DNA of 64,000 nt, from the NCBI RefSeq assembly GCF_018873765.1, contig NC_057924.1, positions 7,750,001 through 7,814,000 of the forward strand, in the 5' to 3' direction. Source of the DNA: Telopea speciosissima (lineage: Eukaryota; Streptophyta; Magnoliopsida; Proteales; Proteaceae). The notes under the pieces are model-generated. The model was not told the DNA's origin. It saw nothing but the letters and a program-made list of their open reading frames with translations, and searched no databases. Below are positions 22,901 through 34,900 of this stretch, piece by piece (position 1 is the first letter of the stretch; the number at the start of each line of letters is the position of its first letter). A program made the position numbers and the translations under genes.

Positions 22901-24626
22901 TAGTATCCCCCCTATCTCCCTTTGTCCCTCCCCCCATCCCCTTTGTAACATCAAATATTTATATATATATATATATAGAAGTAAAATCGTACCTTACTGG
23001 GTTTTATCTTGCAACGCAGAGTGTTGACAATGAAATTGTCTTGTGGGAACCAAAAAACAAGGAGCATATTCCTGGTGAGGTTAGATTTTCCTCTTCACAT
23101 CCCTTCTCTTCTGAAGTGTCTAGAGTGTTTTTTTTGTCTTTGATGGTTTATTTACACCATCTGTTGATCCACTTCTTTTTTGTGACCTACAAGATTAATG
23201 GTTTCAATACTGACTTTGGTTTAGGGTGCTGTGGACATTCTTCAGAAGTACCCTGTTCCAGAGTGCGATATTTGGTTCATCAAGTTCTCATGTGATTTTC
23301 ATTACAATGCAACAGCTATTGGTAAGTAATGCTTGTTCTCTGAGTGGGGGTACTCATCTACCCAGGGAAAAGAAAAAGTGGGAGTATTCATCAGGCCAGG
23401 AAAGCCAGGAGTTAGGTTCAGATATATGGCTCTGCATAAATTGAGCTGACCTAATTGATGTGTTGAGTGAGGACATCAATCCATCAGAAATGGGAAAATA
23501 AGTGAGTACATCTATTTTCCATCAGTTTGTCTGATTGGAGATCTATTTTCCATCAACCTAGTGGTCTCAGGTTTGAGTCGGGAAACAGCCTCTCCATGAA
23601 ATGGTAGTAAGGCTGCATACATTATGACTCTCCCCAGACCGCGCACAAGCCTCGTGCACTGGGTAGTCCCTTTTTTTGTGGTGTTGTCAGGTAGATAAGG
23701 TTTTGTTGATCGAGTTGAGTTCAATTGGTTTCTCCTCATCAAGTACATTTTAAGAATTATTAACCATTCTCATATGCACATTCCCATGGTCAGCACTGGA
23801 CTTTCCATACAAAGTGCTCCACCATAGGAATTTCCTGCACTAAAGTGGAGCTTAATGTTGTATGTGGCCATCAGATTTATGAGTTCATTTTGGTAGATGT
23901 AGCCTATTGGTCCAATGAGATGCTTGTGTGCCATCAGTTAGTCCTTGGGCCATCCTCACCACGACCTTTAATTTTCCACTGTGATTATTACTTTGGAGGA
24001 GCAACCCCTGACTTGTGAATTTGACCGACTTTGTGTTCCACACAAAGTGCTTTGTTACTTTTGTTTTACATGTTTTGTACATGCCGCTTACAAGAAATTC
24101 AGCTATTGTAGTTCTCTTCTGCCAGGAAACAGGGAAGGCAAGATTTATATATGGGAACTGCAGTCCAGCCCCCCTGTCCTTATTGCTAAGTATGCTTAAT
24201 TTCTGTGAAATGAACTGTAATTTTTTAGTACCCTTCCCTCCCACCCCCTACCCCCCCCCCCCTCCCACAACCCAACAAAAAAAAAAAAAAAAATCATTAA
24301 TACTGTTAAAAGACCTGCAGTTCTGTACAATTGATTGGGTATTCAGGTCTTCCTGTTTTGGCTGAACTGTTCATGTTTCAGGCTCTCTCATATGCAGTGT
24401 AAATCTCCAATCAGACAGACTGCCATGTCTTTTGATGGAAGGTAAATCTAATAATTAGTTTGGTGTCCCAGTAAACGTGCATACCGCCTCTTCATTTAGC
24501 AAAACACTTCAAATAGCAAGGGGAGACTACTGACTTCCTCAACCTGTGTTTACCTATTGCAGCACCATCCTTGGCTGTTGTGAAGATGGGACAATCTGGC
24601 GTTGGGATGCAACTGCTACTCCATAA
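13908..24626 (+). CDS. FIE: FIE, WD40 subunit of Polycomb repressive complex 2 (ESC/EED homologue)
   Basis: FIE is the ESC/EED subunit that scaffolds PRC2 (with CLF/SWN/MEA, the VEFS-type Su(z)12 proteins and MSI1) for H3K27 trimethylation in the nucleus, restraining endosperm and seed programmes (family knowledge). Exons: 13908-14084, 14698-14763, 14858-14980, 17331-17411, 17498-17590, 17738-17813, 20372-20451, 20527-20598, 23020-23079, 23225-23321, 24126-24189, 24382-24441, 24563-24626. All are in phase, giving 370 aa (Arabidopsis 369). Landmarks are VEGSLTPSKKVEYRVTNRLQ, PLYAVVFNFIDANYFNVFAT, DESVRLWNVHTGICVLIFAG, DNTIKIWSM, FPTKYVQFPV, DCNRWLGDFILSK, DNEIVLWEP, EGKIYIWEL, IRQTAMSFDGS and EDGTIWRWD, covering the seven-blade propeller. 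The ATG at 13908 gives the usual N-terminus. An upstream in-frame TTG is not needed. Introns 3, 6 and 8 are swollen by repeats. Confidence 0.97.
15215..16435 (-). repeat. dispersed repeat (probably LTR-derived), reverse orientation, FIE intron 3
   Basis: The stretch 16335-16430 is the inverse of text found at 17937-18100 and 21020-21170 (meaning GATGTAGATAA, ATAAG then TTGGGTTGG, TGTTGGGCC and relatives). The opposite edge at 15215-15260 (G-run, then CCAGGTAGGATCTGAGG) is the inverse of the CCTACC-plus-C-rich edge of the copy ending near 20010. It contains no coding sequence. The family is defined here only by comparison within this window. Confidence 0.45.
16949..17070. mobile_element. diverged hAT-like MITE, FIE intron 3
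   Basis: It has the family core: AGGCGTT..., CCTAGACGG, GTGTCACCTTAATTTTAGAC, CCTCTCCAACGCC, and a right end GATAACTATG. The other three members at 18272, 27619 and 60906 are clearer. Its left terminus is degraded and no clear target duplication is visible. Confidence 0.55.
17937..20010 (+). repeat. dispersed repeat (probably LTR-derived), FIE intron 6
   Basis: The segment opens with GATGTAGATAACTCAC, then AAGATTTGGGTTGG and TGTGTTGGGCCTTTGATCCC, also seen at 20730-21170. It ends at GAACCTAGGGTTCATCCTAC followed by a C/A-rich run. It is interrupted by a hAT-like MITE at 18272-18361. Reading frames inside are short and unrecognised. Confidence 0.45.
18272..18361. mobile_element. hAT-like MITE, 90 bp, 8-bp TSD
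   Basis: Terminal inverted repeats TATAGTTTTCAAGGCG and CGCCATGACAACTATG enclose a core with GGCGCCTTGGTCGCCTTGA, CCTCTCCAACGCC and TGCCTAGACGCC. The element is flanked by the perfect 8-bp duplication CTTGTAAG (18264-18271 and 18362-18369), which is the hAT superfamily target-site length. Confidence 0.85.
20730..22140 (+). repeat. dispersed repeat (probably LTR-derived), FIE intron 8
   Basis: It shares the words GATGTAGGACGATCACAGAAATG-like start, CAAATCTTGGGTTGGGTT and (at 21020-21170) AATAAGCCTTGGGTTGGGTT, TGTTGGGCCTCTGATCC and AGGCATACGGGATTT with the copy in intron 6. The rest is AT-rich noncoding sequence. Two nested or tandem partial copies may be present. Confidence 0.4.
22827..22905 (+). 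repeat. possible tRNA-derived SINE head
   Basis: A GGCGGATAGGGCAGTAGAG stretch (A-box-like) is followed about 30 bp later by GGTGGTCTCGGTTTCGAGAC, close to a pol III B box (GGTTCGANNCC). The following sequence is C-rich, then (TA)n near 22961. No target duplication was found, so the call is weak. Confidence 0.3.
23558..23674 (+). mobile_element. Au-type SINE fragment, FIE intron 10
   Basis: GTGGTCTCAGGTTTGAGTCG (B-box region), GGAAACAGCCTCTCCATGAA, GTAAGGCTGCATACATTATG, CTCTCCCCAGACC and the Au hallmark CTCGTGCACTGGGTAGTCCC followed by a T-run match the known Au SINE body and its 3' end. The 5' A-box portion is missing. Confidence 0.75.
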
Positions 24627-25911
24627 GCTTGCCAGATGATAAACTCAGCCTTATCCCAACTAAATGGGGTCTCTCCTCACTTCTCTTATTCTTGTAAAAT
24701 GTTACTGAATTTGGGATCCTGCATCATCATTATTGAGAAATATTAATGCTGTTTCCGAGGTTGTGGCCAAAGGAGTCCCCTCTGTAACATGATCTATAAA
24801 TGGTCACACAGGCTTTCCTCTTGATCGCAGTCAACCTAGCCCCTCGCTTCCAAATAGAGTAGTTTGTCGTCATCAAGCAAACCGGGACTGAGCTCTAATT
24901 GTCGTTCCTTTACAGTGGAGCCTCTCAAATCCATCAACAGCAAACTAATAAAGAAAGCGACAGGTCCAGAATGTGCTCTGCGGAAGTTGGAATTTTCCTG
25001 CCCACATCCTTACCCCACATTCATGACCGAGTAATGGAGGGTTTCACCAAGCCGAAGTGGATGATCCTTTAGATCTGAAGCCGAGCACTTGAACTGTTGG
25101 TTTAGTAGTTTTTGTAGAAATGAAAGCAGAGCTTTTGTTGTGATTTATGTCCAACTAATATTGTGTAACTGGTGATGGTTTTGACTTTATTGGTTCTCCC
25201 TATAGATGGCTCACCATTCACCTCTTTGGGTCACCAATAGCTTGCAAATCACGATGAAGTATAATATAGCGTGCAACCTTGATGCATTTCTTCATTTTGG
25301 ACTAGCCATTTAAAGCACTGTATTTATGGTGAGGGGCTTCTCATTGACCATTTGGGCCTCCAAGACCCAATTTATAGAAACCACTCCCATTAAACCTAAG
25401 CACAATTTACAGAGATCACTAGAATTTCAATGTTAATTTCGTCTGGTCTGATGCAGTGTGACATTCCTTCACCCATTTCTCATTCTCATCTCAGGTGCAA
25501 CCATTTCTGCTTTCTATGTTGCATGCAATGGGAATGCCCTTTTCAAGGTTTCCAATAACGACTTCCGGATGAATAAAATATCATCCGTAAGTTCTTGCTC
25601 GTAGCCAAATTGTCATCCTGAGCATGAACACATGACGGTTCAGACAGTAATAACACAAAGCACAGAATATATTCATTCTTATTAAGTCTAAATCATACAT
25701 GAGGCCCCTAATCTTTCAGGATACAGAATTTTCGGAGAGCAACAGAAGTCAATTTCATTTCTGCCTTTTGTTATGGAAATATTTTACCCCTTACATACTC
25801 AACCTGTGTTTTTTTCTTTATCTATGTTGTGTATATACAATAAAGAATACCAAAATCTGCGGTTGGCAAATTAGTCCAACCAAGTTACATCTGCGGGCAA
25901 CAAAAATCCAC
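24627..25911. other. convergent intergenic region between FIE and the UHRF1BP1-like gene
   Basis: This 1.29 kb holds the two 3' untranslated regions, which face each other. A short RTE 3'-end match lies at 24641-24669. AATAAAG-like words near 24947 are candidate FIE poly(A) signals. No further gene is seen. Confidence 0.5.
24641..24669 (-). repeat. RTE LINE 3'-end scrap in the FIE 3' UTR
   Basis: AAACTCAGCCTTATCCCAAC followed by TAAATGGGG is the inverse of the RTE LINE 3' end present in full at 33413-33450 (CCCCATTAAGTTGGGATAAG, then GCTGAGTTT). It begins only 15 bp after the FIE stop codon. The match is about 29 bp with one mismatch. Confidence 0.55.
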
Positions 25912-28900
25912 TTAAAGTTGAGTCCGCAACTGCATCAATAAAGCTTGCATGCTTTCAAGTTTCTCGTTAATTTGTTTAATATCTAAAAGATGTCTCTGTT
26001 GTATGGAAAATTCTGGACTATGAAATTCAGCAATGAGGGTTGAGCATTTGGCCTGTGAATCTGAGATTGCTGTCTCAAGGGAAGCAACTGTTGATTCCAA
26101 GCTCTGACGTGGGCTGCCACCTATCATCTTTGGAGACTGGCTGAGTGCAAGAACGCCAGTACTATTTTGCCTGCTGAGCTTTTCTGGAGTGAAAATATTC
26201 TCCAAGCCCTCACTTCCTGCAAGTTGCTAATCCCATGAGGAGGAAAGGAAACCAAAGGAAAATACAAGGAATATGTACAGTTCTAGACCAATTCCCCATC
26301 CTAAACTACTCCGAACACAAGATAAAAGTTGTTTGCACAGGACTACAGGCGACCAAACTAAGACACAAGCATGAGAGAGGGGGGGGGGTGAACTACAGCT
26401 ATAGATAAAGAAATGGATGGATAGCAAAATGTTCTAAGGTTAATAATGCTCAAGAGGAAAACTCATGTTGGGCTTGATTATTTTACTTGATTCCCCTCTC
26501 CGAAGGTTGAACTACTATTTATCTTTCTCTTTATATTATATGAATGAAGTGTTAATTAAACCCCCCCCCCCCAAAAAAAAAAATGAATAAAATAAAATAA
26601 AAGGAAAAAAAAACTTCCGGACAGTTGAACTTATTTTGGTTTTTGTTGGTGCTGAACCATGTCAACCATCTATGTTTTTCTTATAGTTAATGCATAAGTT
26701 AGTACCGAAATGAAACTTATGAAAAGACGTATAAAATTACCAAGGTTGCTAAGCTGATCTAGGGCCGCCTGGCCAACAGATCCTTCAAGTTTAAGTACCC
26801 GCAGAATTCCAGCAGCTATTCGACCCATAGAATCAACTTCAGACTTGCACAGCAAGGCTAGGTGTTGCAGCTCCTCCTTGGTTGCAACTGCCTCAATCTT
26901 CAAAGCAGTAACTCACCAGAATCAATAGAATATATTAATAAGCACCAAATGAAACACTCATTCTTTTCAATACCTACCAACAAAAATAAAGAGAGAGATG
27001 TGTATTGTTACCGGCTGTTTAACAGAAAACTTCATGTTTTCAACCATCCACTGGACCATTTCAATGTTATCATTATCCTCAGAGACAACCAAGCGGACTT
27101 CCAGATCCACTCCTCCAGTGTTCCCAACAGTCTTCTTGGTCCCACCAGATAAGACTCCAGTTTGAAAGGTTTCTTTCCGGGCTTGGGGCTTCAAGGCCTG
27201 CAAGCCCTCCACACCGACCTGCATGCCTCACACAAGCAACAATCAGATAATAATAATAATAATAATGATAATAATCTTCTCTTCCCCCCCCCCCCCCAAA
27301 AAAAACCAATAGATAATAAATATAAAAAATGCAATTCACAAGAAAGGCCAACTATTAGGGAAATTGAAGCTTTGACTGCAGTTGAAATCGGTGTTAAAGC
27401 ATGCTCAGCACTATACGGATGTAGATAACTATTGATGGGTACTCCAAAATATTTTTTTATCAGGTTCAATTCCTAACTGATGCATTTAGATTAAATAACA
27501 AAGGTTAGTTAATTTTGAGAGCAAAGGAAGGGATCGGAAACACTGAAATGGCCACGCCTATGCTTTCAATTTAATTTTCCTGCGGGTGCTTACTCTTAAC
27601 AAAAATATCATGAGGATGCATAGTTGTCAAGGCATTGCCTAGGCGTCTTGGGCACCTTGTTGGTGTCGCCTTGATTTTGGACCCTCTCCAACACCTTGGG
27701 TTGCCTAGACGCCGTGAAAACTATGTGAGGATGAGTATTTGCAATTTAAAGAATGTCAAAATAAACATAGCCAAGTGTAATGGTGCTTCGTAACATCTCT
27801 GGGCTGGAGAAATGCACACTAATTACCACAAGGTGAAACATTTATTTTTCATGATAATTCCGATAGGAATGCTCAATATATAGAAGGAAAAAGTATCTTC
27901 TCCGATAAAAATGGTGGAGTTGCTCTATGTGGTAGGTTGTAGAAAAAAGAAAGAAAAAATTGGGGGGGGGGGGTTTCTAAGATGTGGTCATGTCTTTTTT
28001 CTTTTTTTTTTGGAGAAAGGTAAGGAACGCATTTTTTCTCTTTTAATAGATTAATAGATAGTTGCATAAGCATACCAGTTGAGCATAAATGAAAAATCAC
28101 ATTGACACCTGCTGGCAAATAGTGGTTCGGTGCAGATTAAAGGCTTCTACTAGTGCAAGGGACCTGAGAAGGGATTGGATTGAATGAGGAAAAGTTACAG
28201 AAAGAAATGGCCCAAGAAAGATTGGGATGGCAAAATATCTTATGTTGCCAACCCCAGATGGATGAGGAAGATGAGGTGATGGGGGTATGTAGGATGAACC
28301 GTAGGTTCAGATTACACACCCTCGTAACAAGATCCCAAATGAAACCCAAAACAGAAATAAGTCAACAATAAGGTCAAAAGTCAACCTTATCAGACGGAGT
28401 TCCAATTCTGGTCAGAGGTAAGTTAATGTTAGGTTAACAAATCCCCAAAAGACTGCAATGATTAAATGGTCAGATTGAGGTCAATGGTCAAAGAAGTAAA
28501 CCTGGAGAACAGAGGAGCAGGTTTGAGAGAAATTTTAAAAGTCCAGATCAGCAGACCTGACCTGTACCAGGTCTTGGTTGGTCTCTATTAGGAAGACCTT
28601 GAGTGTTCCAAAAGGACTCATTAATCCAATGGCTAGATACAGAATAGGGATGAACCTTCAGACAGATAAAGTAAGATTTACAGAATTTGCGGGAGTGAGG
28701 TACTCCCTGCCTGCATCATGATGCCACCAAGGTTGCATAAATTTCTTTTCTTTTCTTTTCTACAATGACCTCAATTGACAAACAAAAGAAACACATCTCA
28801 ACCAGGTTTACTTTAATTTGTCTCTATGATTCTCAATAGCTCTTCTCCTTCAGAAATATGGAAAGAACATTTTGGCTCATGCACAATTTAGCCAGGAAAA

Positions 28901-31900
28901 AACATGAACTGAAGCAAATGCTCACCGTGACCAACTCAACAGGATATTTATGTATCCCATTTGATTCTCCTCTGCTATTTGTACCCTGTTTTGGACTACT
29001 TTTTGCTTTCACTTGCAAACTATGGAAAGTTGTGTGCCAACACCTCTCTTCTCTGCCAACATCCTCATTGTTGCAAAACCACCACCTTTCTGACATCTCC
29101 TGGGCACCTTCAAGAGCAAATAACCAATCTTTCAATTCTATGGATATGTCTACATCTGGCTTTCCCAAATCCAATAAACTCCCATGCACTTCATCCTTAG
29201 AATTTTCATCTGACATAACAAATCAATCAAAATAAGAGACTTGCATACTACAACATAAGGAAAGTCAAACAAGGAGTAGGAAAAGAAGATGAATGACAAA
29301 AAAACGGAGAATCAAATTCGCAGGTTCAAAGTGAAAACAGTTTTTGCTTGGAGACTTATTAATTAATCAAGAATTTCAGAAGTTGTTTTCCATACTCTGT
29401 TCCTGATCATCCTCAATAAGATGTGATGCTCTGAAAAGCTTTGACAATGGTCCGGCAGATAAATTCTTCAACCATTTAGAAAGCCCCTCACTAGGACCAC
29501 CATCAGGCCCAAGTATACCAAAACGATGCAGCAAAGCTTCAGAGTAGTTCATTCCACCACCAAGGCGAACACCAGCAACCTTTGCAGACAAGTGCAAACT
29601 ATGGCACTCCATGTCTCGAGCATCATATGGGATCACATGCACCATGTTTATGTCCACAAATGGAATTGTCTGCACAAGGCCATTTGGCTGATGCTTGCTT
29701 CTGGTATCAATCCAAAACACGGTTCTCAGTTGTGGGTTCCCATTCCCAGTAACCAATTGACCATGTTCAATTGAAGTCATTGCCATGTCATTCTCATGGG
29801 TCAGGTTTCTCTCCGCATCTACACAATCAACCTGAACACCCTGCCAAATAATGCTGGATGAAACTGCCATGGCACCACCTAGGGTTCGATGAGCAACTTT
29901 TATAAACAGATTGTCCCCAAGGAACTGAACCAAAGGCATCCCTTGCATATCCAGGGAGGAAGATTCTAGAAATCTAAGCTGGAGGTCCTTCACTGTTAAA
30001 CTCACAGCTGTATCACTTGGGACCTTTTCCATCAGCCTTCCACCCAAGGATTCCTTTTTAGTTCCCTTGTCTCTGTTATTCTTTCCAACTATTGCTATCT
30101 TTTCACTAACTCTACCAAAGTAGGCATACAGATTTAGAACAAAGAACAGCTGCTCAACTGAGGTGTTGGATAAGTATTGTTGGCAAGCAACTCCAATCCT
30201 GACAACACCTCCTGGTGGGGGAACAGATATCAATGGACTTCCATCAGCAGTTGCCATAGCCACTTCGACACAAGCATCATGCAGTTCAACACATCTCCAC
30301 AGATCTGCAGACCAATCAAAGGAACTTTGACGAGTTGTTAAGCCACTGCAGGTATGAAGAGACAGGTTAACATGTGAAGCTCGACTTGTCCATTTCTTCT
30401 GGCTGGCATCTATTGGTTGATCATCCCAGAGACAGAAGCAAGCAGGATCTTTCTCCAGGTTCAGAAGCCTGGGCTTTACCTTAGGAGACTCTGTGAAGAA
30501 TAAGTTCTCAATGTGAAGCCTTGCTCCATCAAAAGTTCTCTGCAATTCATTGCTGCTGTCAACCGCACAATTCTCAGAATTCCCAGCATCCAAAGGAACA
30601 GTGAGATCTAATTCTTTGAGAGTGAATGCAAGAGAATTAACAGAGAAATCTGGTAAAACAGTGCCAGGATTGACCACGATACCATCAGCTAAGAATGAGG
30701 CAATCCTCAAACAGGATACCTCCTGAAGATTAACCTGAGGAAAAATCCAAAAAAAATCAACCCAGGGGAAAAAATAATGAATGGTAGGAAATAGGAATAA
30801 ACTTTTAATGAAATTATCTGCTGATATACCAGAAGGGGCTGACACTCCATCATTGTTTGTGAAGCAAAAGATGGAGGAGCTGGTGAGGGTTTGATCTGAA
30901 GAGTATGTAGGCATAGTAGAGGAACAATTTCAAACGAATGCCACTGCTGGTCTCCGAAAGGATAGATTGGAGGGCAAAAATCAACACCTGCTCAAACAAA
31001 AAGACAAGGAAAGACATCAAATTTAGACGGACTGATAAACTCATTTCTCAGCATTTATAAACATAAGATAATGAATTATTTATCAAGAAGTAAATGATGA
31101 AGTTAAAATATACCAAATTCAGGAACATGCGGAGGATCTTCCGGAACAGCCTGCATGGATGGCTGCACTAAGGTGCATGGAGGATGAGAAAAGGTGTCCC
31201 TGCATTCCAATCACTTAAAAATTGAATGCCACTGCATGATATAAAAACTAAGAAAAGTGCTAGCTACTTTTTTTTTTTCTTTTTATTCCAGAAGCTGTTA
31301 ACAACGGACAGTTAAATTTGCTTTGCAAACACTCCACAAATTATGTAAGCATTTATGCGGACTTCTAGGTCTGGATGCTGCAGGAACATTTATAAATGCT
31401 TGAGGACATAGCTAGTTTTTACTGCAGCAATGAAAAAGAAATTTCAACAGAAGACTCAATTGCCCACAATTATAAGCACCTTAATTTGATTTATAGTCAA
31501 AACTAAAACTGGATCTTGAACATATGGAATATTCTAATTAAAGAAGCCATGAACATATGGAAAGAAAAGGCGTACCTCAAAAATGCTCCACCAATCATAA
31601 TTCGGGACAAATTTTTTGTATTTTCTCCATCTGATAAACTCACCTGCCAGGATAACACAGTCAAGCACGAAGAGTTGGAGCACATGGTTAAACTAAGTTA
31701 AGACAAAAATAATACCATGCACAAAGACCAGAGAAAATACATGGACATTGACTGGAAGGGGAGGAAAAATGGCTTTGCAGAGCCCATGTAAACAGTATCT
31801 ATCATACATTCTTTCGATTAGCACAATGGCTTGGGAGATGCCACAAACATATTTTTCCTCCACAGAGACATTGCATAGAAAATATGCAATGCATCTAAAA

Positions 31901-34900
31901 CAAACATGACCTTCACCTAACGTTTTATTTATTATTATTATTTTGATAAATAGAGGACGGGCTTTGGCGCAATGGTAAAGTGGCTCCATTGTGACCTGGA
32001 GGTAGTGGGTTCGAATCTAGAAACAGCCTCTCTTCAAAAAAGTGGGGGTAAGGCTGTGTACATATGCCCCTTCCCAGATCCCACCGCCTTGCTGGGAGCC
32101 TCGTGCACTGGATACGCCATATTATTATTTTTTTATTTATCACTTCAAGACGAGGTTCCATGGTGTATGCTCTTAGCCGATGATATCATTTTGGTGGACG
32201 AGACAAAAAAAGGGGATTAACTCTAAATTAGAGCTTTGAAGGTCAACCTTGGAAACAAGAGGCTTTAAGATTAGTAGAACGAAGACGGAGTATATGATGT
32301 GTAATTTTAGTCACACTATGATGAATACTGATATGGCGCGAATTGAGGAAAGAGAGATACTGCAAAGTGACTATTTTATATATCTGGGATCAATCATAAA
32401 TAAAGAAGGTGACATAGAGGATGATGTTTCATAGAGAATTAAAGTGGGATGGATGAAGTTGAGAGGTGCGTCCGGAGTGTTATGTGACCAACGTATTCCT
32501 TTAAAACTTAACCAGTGCAAAGCGGAAAAGGATTGACTTGGTTCACTGATAGTCTCGCTCGCATATCACCCGTTGGCGGATCAGCCGCTCTTCCCTTTCC
32601 CTCTCTTCCTTCTCTGATTGCTATTTGTTTTCCATTTGTTGGAAGGTTGATTTGGTTTGGTAATCAGATCTCTCTGCTCTCCTTTTCCAATTTGAGTATG
32701 CCACTTTATTTGAGAGTGATGGGTTGAGACCAATTTAGCTAGCGCATATAGAGGATCTAACCTGTGACAAAGACGAAGGAAGTTCTATAGGACTGTTGTT
32801 TGACCGGCCATGATGTATGGGGCAGAATGTTGGGCAGTTAAGAAGTGTCATATTGATATGCTTTGTGTAGCAAAGATGAGGGTGTTAAGATAGATGTGTG
32901 GAAAAAAACAAGGATAAAGTACGGAATGAATATATAAGAGCGAACTTGGGATTTGCCCCAATAAATGACCAACTCCGAGAGAGTCGTTTAAGGTGGTATG
33001 GTCATATTCAACGGAGGCCTAGGGACGCCCCAGTAATGAGGAGTGATATGATTCCGATTAAAGGAGCTAAAAGAGCTAGGGGCACACCTAAAATGACCAT
33101 AGGAGAAGTGGTGAGGAAGGACATGCATAGTCTAGGTCTTGTACCAAGTATGACATCGGACAGAGCCTATTGGAGGGCAAAGATACATGTCACAAACCCC
33201 ATTTAGCTGAGAATCTCCTAACACGCTGGGTTGTGCCTCTTTCCTCTTAATATCTTTCATCTTTCATTTTTTTTTTAATTTCCCATCTTTCATTTGTCTT
33301 TCTTCCTTTTGCATTTTTCATATCTTTCCCCATCCCTCTTCTCCCATCTTTTCTTTCCCTTTTTGGTTACAACTCTTTTCCCTATTTTCTTTTGTTTGGA
33401 TCCATGTAGCCAACCCCATTAAGTTGGGATAAGGCTGAGTTTGTTGTTGTTGTTATCACTTCGTTATATTTTTTATTCTTTTTTTTTTCTACATCTTTAG
33501 AAATAGGGACACCTCATGGATGCATAGTTGCATACCCGAGAAAAAAGAAGTGATTGCATCAGAAGCTCGAGCTGGAACTCTGCAGAGAAATAAAATTTGT
33601 CAGAATTCCTCTCCTGGTAATAATATTTACAAATAGATGAATGATAAAAGGCATTGAATTTTTGCTTCCTATCACGATTCAGGACAGGAACAATTATACT
33701 CTCAAAGATCAACAACATTGTGATTGACGATGAAAGAAGTTGGAATTTAGTGTACAATAAATTTTTACAAAAATATATGTACTTTCTTTTACTTATAGAA
33801 GTTTCTTGCAGGGGTTCAGCCCCAACTTTTCTATCAAACATCTAATAATTTCATAATGATCAAGTCAATAAGATAAAACAAGCAAAAATAAGAAACTTTA
33901 GTAGGTGTGTATACAAACAAATAGAACTACTCAAGGATCAACGTCAACAAACTTTTTAGGAAAGCTCGAGTGACATGTTTGTCACAAGTAACTAACCTGC
34001 ATCTTTTATGCAAAGAAATATATGATCTATAACTATGGAAACGATGGAACGTCCTGCTGCTTCTGTACACCTCTGCAAGCACCAATAAAGAAATGTTAAA
34101 TGCTTTACACAAAGTCAGCATAACCTTTCATAAAATTGTTTTCTCATAAAATTTCCCAAGTAACAATAAAGGCAACACACCTGTTGTGCCTCTGGGTCCA
34201 CATCTCCTCTATTTAGACACACATATAATCCCGTCAGGAATCGCAATAGAGCACGAAGTCCTACTCATACCATGGCATCAAAATAGCATCACGTGTTCAT
34301 GACACTCAAAAGTACACAACTCTAATAAGACACAGAAAGTATTTGTCATATTTATTCACCTGGTTCACTTAAAGCAGGACAAACGGCCTCTGGAATATGC
34401 AATTGAACCTCCAGCCCTAATGGAGTGTTTAGTTCCGTCCTTTGAACTGTGATCTGATAATGATTGCAAGTAAAAGATTCAGAATGCTATATCCCACATA
34501 AACTAATGCAATACTCTCTAACATATCCACAACAAAGTCTTCCAATAATCAACTTGAAAAACAAAGTTCATTACATTAGCCTCTCCAGATATTCCTTCGA
34601 GAAACCTTTCACCACCAAAAAACACTCGCTTTGCACCATCATCATCTTGTCTGCTTCTTCCATCACTAGAATATGAATGAACATCCGTGAACATATCAGG
34701 GTGAGGTAGAAGATCGACAGATAATGACTCCCATTCCAGTTTCTGGTGACAGAGAACAGACCAGCATAATCATAAGTTAAGAGGGGATGATTGCAGTAAG
34801 ATCTTTTCATCCAAAAACATTCTTACAGATTAAAACATAAAGGAATACATAAATTAAAGTCTAATGGGCAGCTTATAGTAGTTTAAATATAAAAGTAGGA

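Noticed and set aside
29376-30914. 512-codon continuous minus-strand frame read as a single gene starting MPTYSSDQ
   Set aside because: The first roughly 60 codons run through exon 15 in the wrong frame and through intron 15. Homologous sequence begins at VNLQEVSCLRI (exon 16), and the end after ATGG lies beyond a donor site at 29395. It is one exon of the 20-exon gene.
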